Shown: one piece after another, positions 21,576-34,000 of the stretch | How the letters are laid out: every line of letters starts with the position of its first letter | How positions within the stretch are numbered: the stretch's first letter is position 1 | NCBI GenBank assembly: GCA_014905825.1 | Contig: JACGCN010000001.1 | Location: forward strand, 2,666,001 to 2,730,000 | Source of the DNA: Lyophyllum atratum | Taxonomy: Eukaryota > Basidiomycota > Agaricomycetes > Agaricales > Lyophyllaceae | Direction of reading: 5' to 3' | DNA length: 64,000 nt | Notes under the pieces: generated by a model | Told to the model about the DNA's origin: nothing | The model's input: the letters and a program-made list of their open reading frames with translations, nothing else | Database searches by the model: none | Made by a program: the position numbers and the translations under genes

Positions 21576-24177
21576 TCATCCGCGACCGAGGGGAGTGGGA
21601 GGATATGGCGCGACATTTGAGACTCGTGAAGAACCTCTGCCGTTGTTAAGGATGGATAATAGTGTATTGCTGGTCGGCGGCGGAGCCTGCACAGACCTGT
21701 GCAATGGCGACGTAGGGACAGGGGTGAACGACCCAGAGACTTGGTGGGGGGTAAACTGGGGAGGATAGAAGGGAAGCCTTGGTCTTTGGAGAACTGGCGT
21801 GTAAAATGGAGTCAAAGGAGCGTCTCGATTTTGGGGTGCTTGAGTGTAGCCACCGTAAGGCACGTGTGGGTTTGTGACATGTCCGGTCATAAGAGCAAGC
21901 AATTGACTCTGATTCATGCTGGCACTTCCTGAAGGGTTGGGGTTCATAGGACCAGGACCGCGATGATAGGAAAGGCTTGTCCTTGGTCGCACTTGGAAGG
22001 GGTCATACATCGCACCAGAAATCGTGTTCTGAGGTACAGGGATATGCTCTTGTCCGGATGACTGTGATGGACCAGACATATACAAAACGCGAGGATCCTG
22101 ACGGACCGGAGGTATTGGCCCGCCAGGCGGTATTGGCATAAATTCGCGGGATACTGGGTACTTGAACGGGACTTCGAGTCCATGAGCTCGGGTTGGAGCA
22201 TGGGGAGTGGCTGAAGGAGTCGGCACAAAGCCCGCCGTCACAGGGTACTTGAAATTATCGGTGACATTTACCGCAATCCCATTTGCGGCGGCTGTCTTAT
22301 AGGCTTGCATCAGCCTGGCAGATTCTGCGGAAACTGCCTCTAAAAGTGCGATATGTTGTTTAGATCGATCGGCGACAGGGGTGGGTGGAACAATGGGCGG
22401 GGATAGATATGGGGAGATGTCCGCGGTGTGAGATGAGACAGATTGTGCGGGAACATCATGATTGGCTGCCATGCTTGTAGAGGACTCTTGAGACTCTCCA
22501 ACGCCGCTGGAAGATATCGGTGACTGAGGAGTCTGCGGTAGTGGTAAGAGTGAACGGCCTGAGGGTGTGACCGAACCGAGGGATGAATTGTCGTATTGCG
22601 AAGAGAAAGATGACGTCTCCCGGTGCTGAGGCGCAGAAGCAGACCAATCATTACTATTGACGAGACGCGGAAAGGTATGAAGCTCTGTAGATGCTCGGCC
22701 ATTAATGGCAAGCGGAATGTCGATGTCCTCGTGGCCTTCTTTATCGTGGGCACTTGAAAGAGAAAGTATATCTGATTTGGGTTCATTAGCAGACGCTGAT
22801 ATAGCGAGCGCGGAAAGTAGATGAGCGAAATGAGGGTCCATCGCAACGGCGGTTGAATCGAACGTCGGAGCTTCGTCATTAGCGACCCGGAGATGTGCTC
22901 GCGTGGGGGTCGGAGTACTGTGGAGAGGGTGTTTGAGGCTCGCCATTCTCCCCAGACGATTGCGAGCTTGATTCATGGGTGGCATAATTGGAAATCGAGT
23001 GTGATTGTTCATTCCGTGGCTGGGTGGGAGGTGATTTCTTGGCCCGCAGAGTTTTACGAGGAACGCGTGGTTTTCGCTCATTAATGAATGCTTTCAGAGC
23101 TCTGAGAGCAAGGTCGGTATGTCAACTTAAACAGCCGCAGAAACAAGGGACATACCCAATAAATGGTGATATGAGATAGAACCTGCCGGCAGCGGTTTTG
23201 TTCCGTTTCCAAGTAGGCAGATCCGTCAGTCGGAACCATTCTATCTTCTGTGTTGGAGGTATTGACATTGAGTCTATGTCATAAAGGCGTCACAAGGACT
23301 GCTCACGCTAATCTCTTTCCGCGTTTTCGTCTTGAATGGATAGTCTTCGGGAACGCCAGGACGATGAACAGAGATATTTTCTGCTCCTTGATAGACATTT
23401 CGATCACATTCTCTGGGTCTACCTGACCCGCTAAATTGTAGCCAGTCTCCTCCAATACCTCACGAAAAAAAAGTCAGGTGTCTCGTGAGTCGAGTAGGTG
23501 AATGGGTTGTACTTCTCGTATCGCGCAGCTAGCGGGTGGTTCAACCTGGTTGATTTTTCCCTTCGGAAAACCCCATCCAGAAGAAGATTTCCAACCTTTC
23601 ACCAAGAGACACTAAGAGCAAAATGAAAGAGAGTGAGTGTTTGATGATGTCAAGCTTGAATTGATTAGAAGAGCGAACACACACCTTCTCCCACGTATCG
23701 TTCAACATGATCGCACCGCATACGGGGACTCTAGTTTTGTACTGCATAAATGTATTGAAAGCTTGTTCGTGGTCGTGACTCCATTGGTGCAGAAGCGGAC
23801 ATGCGTGGAATAGCATAGCGGAGAACTTCTTGAGTGGCAACGATGGAAATTTTGGGTTTTCTTCACGGATGAAGTCTTCGTAGAACCAATGACTGAAGCT
23901 TCATCAGCTGGGGGTAAAAGACAGAGGAGGGGTAACACACGCTTGCTCCACTTGAAAACATATTCTTTCTAATGATGAGAGCTCGTCGTCGGGAAGGTTG
24001 AGGATAAAACGGCTGAAGATTCCAGGGTTAAAAAGGTACTTTTGTGTGCCATGATGGAGAACTGAGGTACCTTGAAAGGTCTTCGAGGACTTCTTCGTGA
24101 GTCGCATGTTTGTAGGAGAAATGGTCTTCTGAGGTTCCGCCTAGAATCTCTGGCGATGAAGAGGATGACGAAGTCAT
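21576..24177 (-). CDS. DCP2: mRNA decapping enzyme Dcp2 (Nudix hydrolase), frame interrupted
   Basis: Catalytic subunit of the Dcp1-Dcp2 complex, which removes the 5' cap from mRNA in the cytoplasm and P-bodies. The start is the ATG at 24177 ([14 protein letters not shown]). The first exons are 24071-24177, 23941-24012 and 23685-23892 and encode the Dcp2 N-terminal domain ([19 protein letters not shown]). The Nudix box is complete across two exons: [15 protein letters not shown], then [14 protein letters not shown]. It is followed by [20 protein letters not shown] (Box B region). A long Ser/Pro-rich tail runs to 21576. Two breaks are visible. At 23359-23360 one C is missing (minus strand) between ISLFIV and PGVPEDYPF. 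In the tail near 22905-22909 one C too many, or an unrecognised intron, shifts the frame. Both domains stay well conserved, so these look like sequence errors rather than decay. Confidence 0.88.
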
Positions 24178-24486
24178 GATGGCGGTGAAAAAGAAAGGGA
24201 GGGGACGGGCACGGATGCCAGGAATGTCGAGGAACGTAAGGATCGGGAATGGGTTGAATGGTACAAAAGGACAGATTTGAACTGTAAATAGTCATTCACT
24301 CCGAAGACCAGAACCAAGCCACCAGTCACGTGACATCATGAGCCAATGATGCGTCGGCCCGTGTCCCGTCGCACTCAAGTTCTAACGCTCTTTCACTCTC
24401 TCAGAAGTCCGTGGTCAAACTCGAATATACAATAAATCATCATACAAGGAGATCACTAGCGATTCACCAGCGCAGTGAACATCTCT
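24178..24486. other. intergenic, DCP2 promoter and INCENP 3' region
   Basis: This 309-bp stretch lies between two minus-strand genes. It holds the DCP2 upstream region and the 3' end of INCENP. A CACGTGAC motif lies near 24327. No gene was seen. Confidence 0.45.
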
Positions 24487-27400
24487 CTACTTGAAGCCCA
24501 TCCTCTTCGCGTATTCCCTCTCTTCCTCCAGAGTAAGTCGATCGGCACCCGTCCAGTTCGCTGAGCTAGTCCTTGCCCGGAACCGGCTCGTTCGTGTTTT
24601 GAATAGTTCCTCCATGCGTAAGTGGTCGAATGGCACCAAAGATGTCGTCTGGATTTATTGTGCTCTGTAGCTGCAACGCCTCACGCAGTTCAGGCGATTG
24701 TGCCCATTCTGGGAAAGACTTGGGCCGGTCCTCATCTTCAGAGTCAGAATACTCGCTATTGATCTCCGGCAACTCTATACTTTCACTCGCAATGGGAGGC
24801 TCCGATGCTAAATTAGCAGCCTGCAATTGAGCCTTGGCGCGAGCCGCCATTTGTATCTGAACAAGGTGTGACGGTTGCGAGAGGTCGTCGTCAGGGACTG
24901 GCAACTGCTTTGGGGCAGCCTTTCCTTTCCCTTTCTGGGTAGCGACAATCGGTGGTTTGGATGATTTGGGATCGGCGGGTTTGGCAGTCATTGCACTGGC
25001 GGTAGTTTGGACGGACGCATTGTAAGCCGCGGAAGAACTGAGAGCTGACGGCTGTTTCAGCGAGGACTTTAGTGCAGATTTTGACGGCAGCTTCTTGAGG
25101 TCTTTCTTCTCCACCTCGGTTGCAGTGACCTTACGCTTCTTAGAGGTATCCTCGTCCTTGGTATAGTATAAGAGACGCGAATGATATGGTATAAATAGCC
25201 TTACCTTCTTGGCAACCATTTTCAATGGTCGCTTATCTGTGGTCTCCTCGCGTTCTCTCTTCCGACGCTCTCCCTCCTCCTTCACCTTCCTCTCCTGTTC
25301 CAGTGCCCGAATCTTTTCTTCTTCGGCCTTTCTCTGAATGGCAAGCTGGCGCCTGTTCTCCATGTCCCTCAACCGCGTAGCTTTCTTATCAGTTCTCTTC
25401 TTGTTGCTATATGATGGTATATAAGCTGGTCTTCAAAATCTGGATGCGTGCAAATACGAACCTTTTTAGCCGCCACTGCAGCCATTTGCAACACCTTCTT
25501 GACCTCAGGCTTCGCTTTCTTACTAGTACCCAAGGCGCTACTAAGCAGTTTCGAGGCTTGACCGAGGAACCCGGTCTGCGAGTGAGAAGACTGCGACGAC
25601 GCCATTGACATCTGGCTTTCGCTTCTCGTTGTCTTTGGCTACAGAAAGCGGACTTCAGCGTCATTCTGCACAATAAATAGATAGATCCCACCTCGATAAG
25701 GCTGACAGTGGATGTTCCGAGCATGGCCATTTCCTCGAGTTCGCTGTCGTCCTGAGGAAGTTGGGCATCTTCTTCATGATCAGTCATCCATGTCAATGTC
25801 AAACGCTCCAGGAATTCCCCCGCCTCTCATAAGAGGTTCCTCCCCTTGTGTTACTCTGTGGTCTTGGTGCGAGGTACCTGTATCCGCCCTCTGACTTTGC
25901 GAGGGTAACGTGCTCCAAGTCATACTATCTTCTTTCGCATTATCGCCGCCACCGTAAGTCCAGTGAACACCAGCGGCAAGCTTCTCGTCGAGAGGCCAAC
26001 TATCGTCTTCGTCAAGCGCATTCTGATGAGGATTCTGCGATTGAGACCCGAACACTGATGAGTATTCTGTATCTTGCGTATTCGGCATCCAGGCAGGCAC
26101 ATCCTACGTCGTCGAAAATTGCATCTGATTTCATACTCTCGAGTGTAGATTGCTTGGAAAGGTAGCCCACGTGTTTTGAGGATGAAGAGATGGGAAGTGG
26201 TGGAATGATACCCGAGGACGAAGGCCCTGGCATAGAAAAAGCAGTCGCGGATGGCAGATCGAACGCGAGGTCTATCGGCATAGGTTTGCTTACAGGCACC
26301 GGGGCAACAAAGACAGGGGGAGGTTTGTTAAAGACTGGGCCTGATGGCAAGACGAAACTCGTTGGGCGAGTGGGAGGTGGGGAATCTGGCGGTGTTGTCG
26401 ACGTGCTTTCACCATTGGATTTGTTCTGATTAGCAGACTGGGTTTCGGAAACGGGAATTTGGAATGATTTCGTAGACTTGCTCTTGATCTTGACACTACC
26501 ATCACTAGGCGGGAAAAGGTCAGAGACACTGAGTCGCCGTTCTGCTGGTTCCCGCTCTGCCGACATAGCCGCCATCTCTGGAGGGACGTCGTCAATGGGA
26601 GGAAGGGTCGTTACGGGACCCGCGACTCTTGTCATTTCTTCCTCCTTGTAATGTCTTTCAGCAACTCGCGCCTCAGCAGCCGCTCGCGCCTCTGCGAGCG
26701 CGCTGAGAGCTGCTCCCGCACCAAGCGATTTACCCATGCTCTTTCCAACTCTAGCTCCAAGGCCTTCGACAGTCCTTTTGAAACGGTCTAGCATACCTTC
26801 CTGTCCTGTATAAACGAATTCTACCACCGGAATGCAGTGAACGCTCGCACTGAGACTCAGGCTCCTCTTTAAGAGGCGCAACGTCACCCTCACGACTCTT
26901 CGCGGCTTTGTGTCGTCGTTCTTCATCCTCCAGACCTGTCATCCCATGGGCCATGAATAGGTCACCACTCTTTCGCTTCAAAGTACCAGGGATTGAAGGC
27001 ACTGGTGGTACGACTGTATTTGCATGCTTGCTCGTAACCTCTAATGCCTTGACCTCCCTAGCCTTCTTTAACCAAGAAGTGCGCTTTCCACCAGGCGGCG
27101 CACCAGGCGTAGCAGCGCCCAACTGACCCAGGCCTATAGAAGGGTCCTGAGGTGTACGCATAGATTTGCGAAGCGGCATTGGGGCGGGCAAAGCGGGGAA
27201 TAACGCAACTCCAAACTTGTTATCACAACTTCTTGGAGATGAGGGAGTGTGATCTTGATCCCGAAGAGGAATGTTGATGTCCTGCCCAAGATTGGAACCT
27301 GGAGCGACTCCAGGCACGAGGAAAGGCGCTGACATCGCCTCGTTCTGCATTTGCGGGGGAGACCAAGGCGGTATCTCAGGAAGAGGAGCGGCATGGGTTT

Positions 27401-28342
27401 CGATCTCGAGACTGGGTTTCATCTCCAAGACTTCTAGCGTGGTAGGAGGTGGGGTTGGTACAGGGATATTCTTCACGTGTTCCCGTGCCTTCTGCAGAGG
27501 TGAATCCAAGTTAATGGAATGGAAAGTGTCTGACGACGATTCCGTGACGTTCATAGCTTGGGTAAGGTCTTGAGCTGGGGCCATAGGTACGACCAGGGGG
27601 ACGCAATCAGAATGTCGATTTGCACCGTGTATTTCAAGAGGTGTGCTGGAAAGGAGTTGAAGGCGGGAGTGCGACTGCTGTCGAGAGAAAGCGTTCGAGT
27701 CCGAATTCTCATCATCCTCGGCGATGACAGATAAGTCATGCTGGCTTGAACGTGAGGGAATAAGGAGCTCTGTAGCCGACGGTTCTGATACGGCAGAAGG
27801 GTGTTCAGGAGCTGACATAGATGGCGTGGCCAAAGGCAAGGAAATGTTATCTCCTGTGCTGTAATCCGTAGTTGGTTCTCGTTGACCTGACTGAAGAGAG
27901 TTGGTGGCATTGATAGCGGTCTGGTGCTTTGCCTTAAGGAGAGCTTTGTGGAAATTGTTGATAGGCGCCACGTTCTCCTTAGATTCTTCCACGTTCTGGA
28001 CAATCTTAAGGAGAAATGACAACACATGGGAGACACAACGCACCTCGAGGGATATGATATTATTTAACTTTGAAGCACCAGCGCCTTCAGGCTTCTTGGA
28101 CACTCTCTTCCTACCGGGAGTCTTCACGAGCTCTATTATCGGACTGAGAGAACAGCATGAGCAGGAGAACAAAGGAAGGAATATGACGCTTACTCTTGAC
28201 TTGGTCCAGAGAGGATGTTGTCGAGATAGTCGTTGAGGAAGATGAAGCCGTGAGTGTTGAGCTGATCCTGGAAAAGCTGTCTGCCGGGGTCATTTGCCAT
28301 CGTATAGCGAATAGAATTCGACCATTCAAGGAGGCCGGCCAT
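24487..28342 (-). CDS. SLI15: inner centromere protein INCENP/Sli15, frame interrupted
   Basis: Scaffold of the chromosomal passenger complex that binds and activates Aurora kinase at centromeres and the spindle midzone. The start is the ATG at 28342 (MAGLLEWSNSIRYTM), with splice-joined exons running to 24487. The first part carries short basic motifs (KTPGRKRVSKK) and long Ser/Pro-rich disorder. A charged helical stretch (RQLAIQRKAEEEKIRALEQE) matches the single-alpha-helix region. The C-terminal IN-box is clear: ELPEINSEYSDSEDED, FPEWAQSPELREALQ and NPDDIFGAIRPL, then in the next frame RMEELFKTRTSRFRARTSSA with the Aurora-activating Thr-Ser-Ser. The IN-box frame breaks by one base near 24619-24621. 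Two more breaks (near 26103-26104 and 25782) could be indels or missed introns. The 78-bp intron at 26816-26893 is also inferred. Identity is secure; the exact model is not. Confidence 0.85.
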
Positions 28343-28506
28343 GGCTGCTGAGTGTGGTGAGTGAAGCGACCGAGTAACGAACGATCAACAGAAAGACCGC
28401 GTTGGCCACGTGATCGTAATTTAGAAATGACGACCTTGTCAAGTGTCATTGTCAAGTGTGCTAAACGCACTGCAGGCAGTTGACGTCTTGCACCGCTCCA
28501 TCATCC

Positions 28507-30756
28507 ATGTCGACAGGCTCTCCTTCTCCACGACTAAGATCTCCTTCCCCCTCAGCCCACTTGGACTCTACTAATAACTCATTGCATCCGTCCGTTGACG
28601 ATGGCGACGACATTTCTGAGGAAGAGCTCCGGGAGCTGTATGACAATGAGGAGATAGAAAGATTTCTTACTCTTTTCTCTGCCGTGCGCCTCGAAATGTC
28701 ATATTGCTCCATTATACTCTTATTTCTCCTTTATTCAGTATGTCACGGAAGTCCGAGCACCTCAAGAGCCCTCAAACAAAGCATCCTCGAGCATCCCGCC
28801 CGATAATTCTAATGATGCCGCAGGCGTCTCCACGCCTCTGACCGATAGCGCTGCCACCACTGACTCTTCAGATATCTATGTCACCCATCAAATCTCTAAC
28901 CGATCCATATTGGAGGAAATTGTTTATGTGAGCCTTTCAATACGCCAAATGGTTTGTTCTGACAACACTCGTAGCGATGGTTTATACCCATTCTTCCTCC
29001 TGCTCGACTTCCGCCGCCGCCTTTTACCGTTGGAAGACTACGATTAACTACTCAAAGACTCTATCTTGCGGTACAGCCTGTCTACATTCCTTTTCTTTCC
29101 CGTATGGTAAATCTCGCTACCTGGAATGAAAAGAGGATCAGTCTTCTCTATTGCGCTGTTGGTATTTTCCTTTTCTCCGAGTTCGTTCTCTCTGATCTAG
29201 TCCGCAACAGATTTTCTGGATCCTCTGGTACCATGATTTACTCCTTCCCTGTCTTTTGCTTCGTATATTCTACTCTCTCGTTCGGCGAAAAATATTCCCG
29301 TACCCAACCTTGGTGGAACTCCGGAATCACCGACGAGAGATATCCCGCGCAGCGGAGTTTGGCGACCAGATATCCGATAGATTGTTGGCGTCGTCGTCCC
29401 TTGGTGTAAAAGAGATGTGGCGGCTTTTCAAGGTTTTCAATCAAACCACGAAAAATAAAATCAAGGCTTCAGCAAAAGCGACGGACATTTTATCGGGAGT
29501 AGATGATGAGGGGACCCCAACCCAACCTGAGGAGGTGACTGTTCTGGATGATTCAAGGGATAGTCAGGAGACTAGAGATATGAAGCGTCTAGGTCTCGAG
29601 GTTCTGGACGAAATCGCAGATCTCCATGAGAGGATCAAAAAGTGAGATGACAAAACCCCGTTCACACTCATATTCACAACTACCTCCTAGCATCTTCATA
29701 TGGCGTCGTCCCGCATCATCTCGTGTATATGGCATGGTAGGATATCCTAGTTCGTATGCGTTTATTACTGAACTCCTTCTAGACCATTTTCTGCCTCTTC
29801 TTGGTCACATTATTACTACCCACAAAATACTTAACCAAGCTAACGTATTTCGTGGGAGGTGTTTTGTTTTGGCATGTTACTCCCGTCGTAGCTGCACTCC
29901 CACCTGCCGAACGTTCACGGTAAGCTGCGCTTCGTTCTATTTCCATTCATCAATAACGTGCTTCTTCGCGTATATCTATTCATTCAGGCTCCCTCCAGCC
30001 TTCGGAGATGTTCCTACAGATGCAGACTATGCAATGGAGCTGCTGGCTAAGCGGGTAGCTGCTGGACTAGACATCAATCCTCCGAGGGCCAAAAAACACG
30101 GAAAGCGACATACACGGACACACACGATTGACGGAAGGGACTCCACAGCTCAAAGGAACAATGGCGGTCAACCGGAACCTAAGTCTCAATCTGTCGATTG
30201 GAAGAAATGGGGTGAACGTGCTGCTATTGGCAAGACCTGGGCTGATGATGGCAAGCGAATCATAAGTGGGAGAACGGTTTGTGACAACGCAACAACTTGG
30301 TCCGACGTAGACCCTGATGTGTCCAAAACAGAGCAGTACCATTGTGCCTCCGGAAAACCCCCTCATTCCTCAGTTCGCTGTCGACATGGCGGTACCAGAC
30401 CAGCCTGGGGAAAGCCACAGTGAGATCTGTCGTTATGGTTGTTGGACTAACTGAGGATTAATCATGATGTAGCATACCCAGCTCAGCATGCGTCAGGCCC
30501 TGGTCTCCTCACGCTAACGGGCTCTACATTACTTTTCACTCCTCTCATGTCCCTAGAACCCAAATTTGTCATCCCACTGAGTAGGATGCGAGGTGTCAAG
30601 AAGGCAGGCTTGTTAAAAGGGCTACAAATACGTGCTGCCTTGGAGGATAGGGCTGACACAGGTGAGAGAGAGGAAAAGTTCAGATGGATCGGTGCTCGGG
30701 ACGAGGTGTTCGCTAGGCTGGTGGGTACGGACGGGAGGCGGTGGATAAAAGCATGA
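28507..30756 (+). CDS. conserved fungal two-TM protein (DUF3292/GRAM-like)
   Basis: Nine exons close cleanly into 607 aa: 28507-28683, 28739-28927, 28975-29157, 29211-29641, 29691-29736, 29783-29919, 29988-30276, 30332-30419 and 30473-30756. The N-terminus is acidic and Ser-rich. Two hydrophobic stretches flank a hydrophilic loop: one starting IFWILWYHDLLLPCLLLRIF, the other TIFCLFLVTLLLPTKYL with FVGGVLFWHVTPVVAAL. A basic linker (RAKKHGKRHTRTHTI) leads to a C-terminal segment that looks like a small PH/GRAM-type lipid-binding fold: GPGLLTLTGSTLLFTPLM, then KFVIPLSRMRGVKKAGLLKG. The layout fits a membrane-anchored protein at an organelle contact site, but that is inference. It diverges from INCENP with only 164 bp between the starts. 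Confidence 0.78.
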
Positions 30757-31083
30757 GATTGGCAACTTAATCTGCTATATGTATAAGATGTATCTGAATC
30801 TGAGCAGTATGACATTGGGCCACGCCTCGAAAAGTACATGTACAGTATATTCGAGCTCCGCGGGCATCTTCCAAATCCGCGTCACCTAACTTCATCCTCC
30901 CATTATCGATGACCAGTGATACTTAAAACAAGTTTTTCAATCATAACTACTCCACTCTCATATCTCTGATCTTCAGGACGTAATTCCACCCACTGGTACG
31001 TTTCGTCGTGTTACCTGAAGGTTATGCGAGATGGCATGATTCACCTTCCGAGTCAGGACTCGGCATTTCTCGCTTTTCCGTCG
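30757..31083. other. intergenic, REC8 promoter
   Basis: This 327-bp gap separates two plus-strand genes. It should hold the promoter of REC8. No conserved element could be assigned and no gene was seen. Confidence 0.45.
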
Positions 31084-34000
31084 ATGTTCTTTTCCGCAGA
31101 GCTCCTCGCCAGTCGGGATAGTGGTTTTGGCCTCCTCTGGTAATTTTCAGAGATATTCCTTCCCTCTTTTATCCGGTTCAGCTCAACCCTTGTAGGCTCG
31201 CTGCAACTTTAGGTTCCAAATCAACATTCAAGAAGCTCCCGAAACGATCTATCCTTACTGCAGACATCGCGCAACTATGTGATCTCATTGCTGAACCTTC
31301 TGAGCCTCTAGCACTAAGGCTATCTAGTAATCTACTTGTCGGTGTTGCTCGGCGAGTGTTTATTTGACCTCGCCATATATGCGCCGTCTACTGATACGCG
31401 ACCAACGATCAACCCGTAATTAGGGTATACAAAGGTACAGGTCACTCAATGTTGAATAAAACGCTCTCAACTTCCCTTCATACAGTCAAGCAAGAAATGT
31501 TCATGAGCGATGTGACGAGTTGTTTTACCTCCCTAAAAAAAGTCGTACACGAATCCCAATGCGCTGCTGTGATGGACGCACGTCTTCAGATGCCCCAGGC
31601 TTCTGTCCGGTAATTGATTATAATATCTATTGCAATTCAGTGTTTAGAGTGGAACCCATTATCCAGACCATCCGCTGTTACTTTGGTGGCCAATCCCAGA
31701 GCTGCAATCGCCATGGATTTTGATGCCTTCGTCGCGGTATGCTTAATTTACATAGTTTTCAAGGAAATGAGACAGCTAACGCCGCCCTAGGATTGGGACG
31801 CGTACTTGAATATCGGAGGTGTCGCACCATGGTCCAAGAAATCTAAAGAATTAAATGCTGACAGTTATTTCATGCAGCCAATTCTCTCAGGAATGAAGAT
31901 TCTCAGGACGACGACTTTGACCCCAAAGACCAAGCAAAAAATAAAACAAAGCCCAAGGTTGCGCCTCACTCTCAGGCTGAGAATGCCCGAGCAGAACTGC
32001 ACACACTTACAGAGCACCATGACCATCTTTTATCTGCTTCTTTCGATCTTTCATACCACGGTAGTGGCAACGGTGCTCCCGAACCATCGTCATCCCAAGC
32101 CGCAGACTATGCATTCGATGACAACTGCTTCGCGCCTTCCGATGGTTTAGATGTTGGGGAACTCGCTGATGAACTAGCTCAGGAGCTAGGGTGGGGAAGT
32201 CCGCCAAATGAGGATGGACAGTTGTAAGTCCACCCCATGTGAGGCATCGGTATTAGAACTCATGAGGTTTGTGGCAGGGCTGGTCTTATTGTCGAGGAAG
32301 GCGATTTGGGCTTCGATTTAGATTTGAATTTTGGAATTGAACAGACCGCCCTTGATCAACCTGTGACAGACGCTGAATTGGACGTCCTCGGGAAGGCCTC
32401 CTCGAGTTTGAAGCGGAAGGTAACCTTGAGCCCCGTCGTCGTATGCTTTTCTCTCACTTATGTTGAGCCAACTTTGCAGGCTGGCTCTTGCTCAGATAAA
32501 GGTTGACCGATTCGGCAAGATGTCGTAAGATTCTAACCAACACTTCAACAGAGAACCATGTCAACCCAAGCGCTTTTCAATCGCCGGCATTGACACCCCT
32601 TCGGGGCCTCGGCTACGGCACCTCGTTTTCGCAGTTACTGTTATCCCAGGACGAACAACCTATAGTAGCATTGAACAATATCACACAAGAAGAGCAGAGT
32701 CGAACGAACGCCGGAATAAAAAGGATGAAGAAGACCCGTTTGCTTTTAGATGCTCGGACTGAACTGACTGATGAGGAACTCAAGGCAAGTGATTACTTCA
32801 TGTCTGAGGTAACGTATGGCTCTGACATATCGAAAGGCCGCACGAGCACAATACCTTCAAACTCAGAACTTCTTGAGATGCGAAATTGAGAATAAGCAAT
32901 CAGAGAAAAACTGTGGTCGATCTCTGGAAGAAAAAGTTTGGAGCGTTCCATGCTGCAGTGCGTCTCATGGCAGCGTGGACTAGTGAAAAAGATTTTATCT
33001 GATGACGCATGCGTCAAGTTCACGCACCTGTCCTTGTTGACTTTTGGCAAGAGAACTTCAAGGTCCAGGTCGAAGCCAGGACTGGATCACTTCATATCCA
33101 TCCCAGAGGTAAGAGTTTGTGGTGATGCCTCTCCACCCTGAGACTTGACACGAAATGAATGAGCAGATGATCCTCCTAGGAAGCGTCAGAAAGTCAAAGG
33201 TGGATATCAAATGGACCTGGACCCAATTGGCGAAGAAATGATGCCAGGCCCTTTTGAGCAAAACGATATGGCCATGGACATCGGTAATGCAGTTGCAGAG
33301 TCTCTTCACGATATTTTTAATTTTTGAACCACAGGTGGAGCAACAGATATAGAGTTTCAAAATCACTTCCGTTCCTCTGAGGTACGTCGCGAATGTTTCG
33401 AACCACTCATGCTGACATTGCATAATTAAGGAACCTGGTCAAGGCCGACGGCTTTCGCGAGCGACATCTATTCTTGGGGATCTAAGCCTTGATTTGGGAA
33501 CCAGGAACATGGAATTTGGGTCCCAGAAGAGCTCTCTTTTTCCTTGGGATAACGCAGGTGGAAGCTCGTCGAGCGGAATGTATGGCCCGGGAATGCCTGG
33601 GAGTGATACCAACTTACACGTTGATCATGTTGAAATCCGCCTACGGGGAAGTTCCAGAAGTCGGAGAGATAGCTCCCTCGTCCCAAGCCAAATGGGAAGT
33701 TTAGCGGGAGGACCTGGTTTTTCGCCAGCGCTTGTACCAAGAGAATCCCAAGTATTGGGAGAGGACTATGCTTTCGATGGTGCGAGATGTCCATTCCGGC
33801 TCTGGGCCCTCGTATATATACATCTCATTCTCTTCCTCACAGTTGACATGCAGGAACAGCCCGCAACGCTCGAATCACAACGATCCGACATGAATCTGAT
33901 CAGTTTGGAAAGGAATTCATTCAACTTCCTGGAGTACCTTGTATTGACATTTTATTCGCGTCAATAACTGATATTTGTCTTCTCAGATACGCCAAGATGC

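Noticed and set aside
30277..30331. An apparent frameshift in the two-TM protein near 30335
   Set aside because: A 55-bp intron with GTTTGT and AAACAG ends removes it and gives an in-frame, coherent protein, so no indel is needed.
23359..31879. Programmed frameshifting to explain the frame breaks
   Set aside because: The breaks occur at unrelated sequences, in both directions, with no slippery site or stem-loop pattern. Sequence errors are simpler.
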